The notes below the pieces were generated by a model that saw only the letters and a list, made by a program, of their open reading frames with translations, was not told the DNA's origin and ran no database searches. A stretch of DNA of 6,762 nucleotides, taken from positions 1 to 6,762 of the forward strand of contig JAICTW010000146.1 in NCBI GenBank assembly GCA_025936195.1. Reading direction: 5' to 3'. Source of the stretch: Flavisolibacter sp. GTDB lineage: Bacteria > Bacteroidota > Bacteroidia > Chitinophagales > Chitinophagaceae. Positions 5,351-6,762 of the stretch are shown here, one piece after another. The first letter of the stretch is position 1, and the number at the start of each line of letters is the position of its first letter. A program made the position numbers and the translations under genes.

Positions 5351-6762
5351 ATGCGAATCATTCCTTTTATCATTAGCACCGTTATAACGCTTGCGTTAAT
5401 CTTTGCGCTTAATAAAAAATGGGGATCCATTCCTCCGATAGGAAAATTTTTAAGTCCGCAACAGGGCTTTTGGCGAAATGCAGAAGCCACAGATGGCAAC
5501 CGCAATGAAAACCTTTCTTTTAAAAATTTAAAAGGTAAAGTATCTGTTTACTTAGATGACCGTTTAGTGCCGCATGTGTTTGCACAAAACAATGAAGATG
5601 CCTATTTCGTGCAAGGTTATTTGCATGCAAAATACCGTTTGTGGCAAATGGAGTTGCAGACCTTTGCCGCTGCCGGAAGAATCAGCGAACATCTTGGAAA
5701 CAATCCACAGTTCATCAACTTCGACAGGGAGCAACGCCGTTCCGGAATGGTGTATGCTGCGGAGAATGCATTGAAATCTTTTGAAGCCGATCCTGTTTCC
5801 AAAAAAGTTTGTGATGCTTACACGGCTGGCGTCAATGCTTATATTGGTTCGCTTACCGAAAGCACATTACCTATCGAATACAAATTACTTGGTTACAAAC
5901 CGGAACCCTGGAGCAATTTAAAGATTGCTTTGTTCTTAAAACAAATGAGCAAAACACTGGCTGGTTACGATAACGATCTTCAAAACACTTTGTCGAAGCC
6001 AAAAATAAGTTTTGAAGAACTGATGCAATTGGATAAGCAGATACCCGATTCATTAATACCGATCATTCCGAAAGGAACTGCCTTTGCTCCTCCTGCCATT
6101 ATACCTGTACCTCCTGCCACTGCCGATTCCTTGTATTTTGAAAAGAAGGACACGGCAAAAGTGATTGAGTATTCAAAACCCAATCCAAACAATGGAAGCA
6201 ACAACTGGGCGGTAAGTGGAACAAAAACAAAAAGTGGCGCACCCATTCTTTGCAACGATCCTCATCTTGAATTGACGCTTCCTTCTGTTTGGTACGAAAT
6301 GCAGATCACCACTCCTGATGTAAATGTATATGGTGTTACCTTCCCCGGTTCTCCCAGTGTGATCATTGGTTTTAACGACAACATTGCCTGGGGCGTTACC
6401 AATGCACAACGTGATGTGAGAGATTATTACCAGATACAATTCAAAGACGAAAGCAGAAAAGAATACATGTACAACGGACAGTGGACGCCAACAGAATTCA
6501 GAGTGGATACGATCAAAGTAAGAGGCGGCGCCGATGTTTATGACAGTATTGCGTACACGGTATTCGGTCCTGTGGTTTATGACCGTACTTTTTCAAAAGA
6601 GCTTTCGAAAAACAAAGCAATTGCATTGCGGTGGACAGCACACGATCCTTCGAATGAAGGCATGACATTTTACAAATTGAACCGTGCTAAAAATTATGAT
6701 GATTATTTGGAGGCGATCAAAACCTTTTCCTGTCCGGGACAAAATTTTGTTTTTGCAAGCAG
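5351..6762 (+). CDS. Penicillin acylase family Ntn-hydrolase, 3' end outside window
   Basis: Open through 470 codons to the window edge; family members are usually about 750-800 residues, so roughly 300 are missing. The enzyme is an amidohydrolase that cuts itself into alpha and beta chains and then hydrolyses acyl amides. An N-terminal hydrophobic anchor or signal (3-20) is followed by GSIPPIGKFLSPQQGFW (25-41), as in Bacteroidota homologues. The alpha-chain region includes DDRLVPHVFAQNNEDAYFVQGYLHAKYRLWQME (69-101). The self-cleavage site is GSNNW (282-286), making Ser283 the catalytic N-terminal nucleophile of the beta chain. NDPHL follows (302-306), with His305 at beta position 23, where cephalosporin and AHL acylases also carry His. 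A Pro/Ala-rich stretch (232-258) before Ser283 is probably the spacer removed on maturation. The natural substrate is unknown; penicillin, peptides, AHLs or other amides are all possible. No Shine-Dalgarno sequence is evident. Confidence 0.92.
   Translation, partial: MRIIPFIISTVITLALIFALNKKWGSIPPIGKFLSPQQGFWRNAEATDGNRNENLSFKNLKGKVSVYLDDRLVPHVFAQNNEDAYFVQGYLHAKYRLWQMELQTFAAAGRISEHLGNNPQFINFDREQRRSGMVYAAENALKSFEADPVSKKVCDAYTAGVNAYIGSLTESTLPIEYKLLGYKPEPWSNLKIALFLKQMSKTLAGYDNDLQNTLSKPKISFEELMQLDKQIPDSLIPIIPKGTAFAPPAIIPVPPATADSLYFEKKDTAKVIEYSKPNPNNGSNNWAVSGTKTKSGAPILCNDPHLELTLPSVWYEMQITTPDVNVYGVTFPGSPSVIIGFNDNIAWGVTNAQRDVRDYYQIQFKDESRKEYMYNGQWTPTEFRVDTIKVRGGADVYDSIAYTVFGPVVYDRTFSKELSKNKAIALRWTAHDPSNEGMTFYKLNRAKNYDDYLEAIKTFSCPGQNFVFAS

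Noticed and set aside
5233..5505. 90-codon minus-strand frame across the start of the acylase gene
   Set aside because: It overlaps the acylase N-terminus antisense; the acylase frame has clear family motifs while this one has none.

Overview
The window looks like a chromosomal segment of a Bacteroidota bacterium, most likely from the Chitinophagaceae or a near relative. This rests on moderately low GC by eye, few clear Shine-Dalgarno sequences, TTG / TAnnTT(T)G-type promoter candidates, and families typical of that phylum: DUF4136, a PD40-plus-OmpA protein, a paired CCC-motif/DUF2752 membrane module, a lipocalin-like lipoprotein and a membrane-anchored penicillin acylase. The placement comes from protein style, not from a marker gene. 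No mobile element, tRNA, rRNA or CRISPR array is visible.

Layout. The left edge holds the possible start of a minus-strand gene for an exported protein (1-44). Next comes a hairpin terminator (183-211) closing a minus-strand DUF4136 gene (233-811). A divergent intergenic region separates this from a plus-strand integral-membrane fatty acid hydroxylase/sterol desaturase-family gene (1024-1959). A plus-strand two-gene operon follows: a CCC-motif/DUF4190-like membrane protein (2085-2423) and, one base later, a DUF2752 protein (2425-2829). It converges on a long minus-strand gene for a periplasmic propeller plus peptidoglycan-binding OmpA protein (2888-4498), with a perfect 14-bp hairpin between them (2836-2868). 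Right of a 316-bp divergent intergenic region carrying two related palindromes lie a plus-strand lipocalin-like lipoprotein (4815-5252) and a penicillin acylase family gene (5351 onward) that runs off the right edge.

How the genes fit together. Most products are predicted to be in the membrane or exported: two small membrane proteins, a membrane di-iron enzyme, a cell-wall-tethered propeller protein, a lipoprotein and a periplasmic Ntn-hydrolase. No single pathway ties them together, and the region reads mostly as ordinary envelope-related genome.

The two most interesting signals are regulatory. One is a perfect 10-bp inverted repeat followed by eight T residues, which looks like an intrinsic terminator but sits inside the first 75 bases of the DUF2752 coding sequence. 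The other is a pair of palindromes sharing the core GTAAGTAC between the ompA-like gene and the lipoprotein gene.
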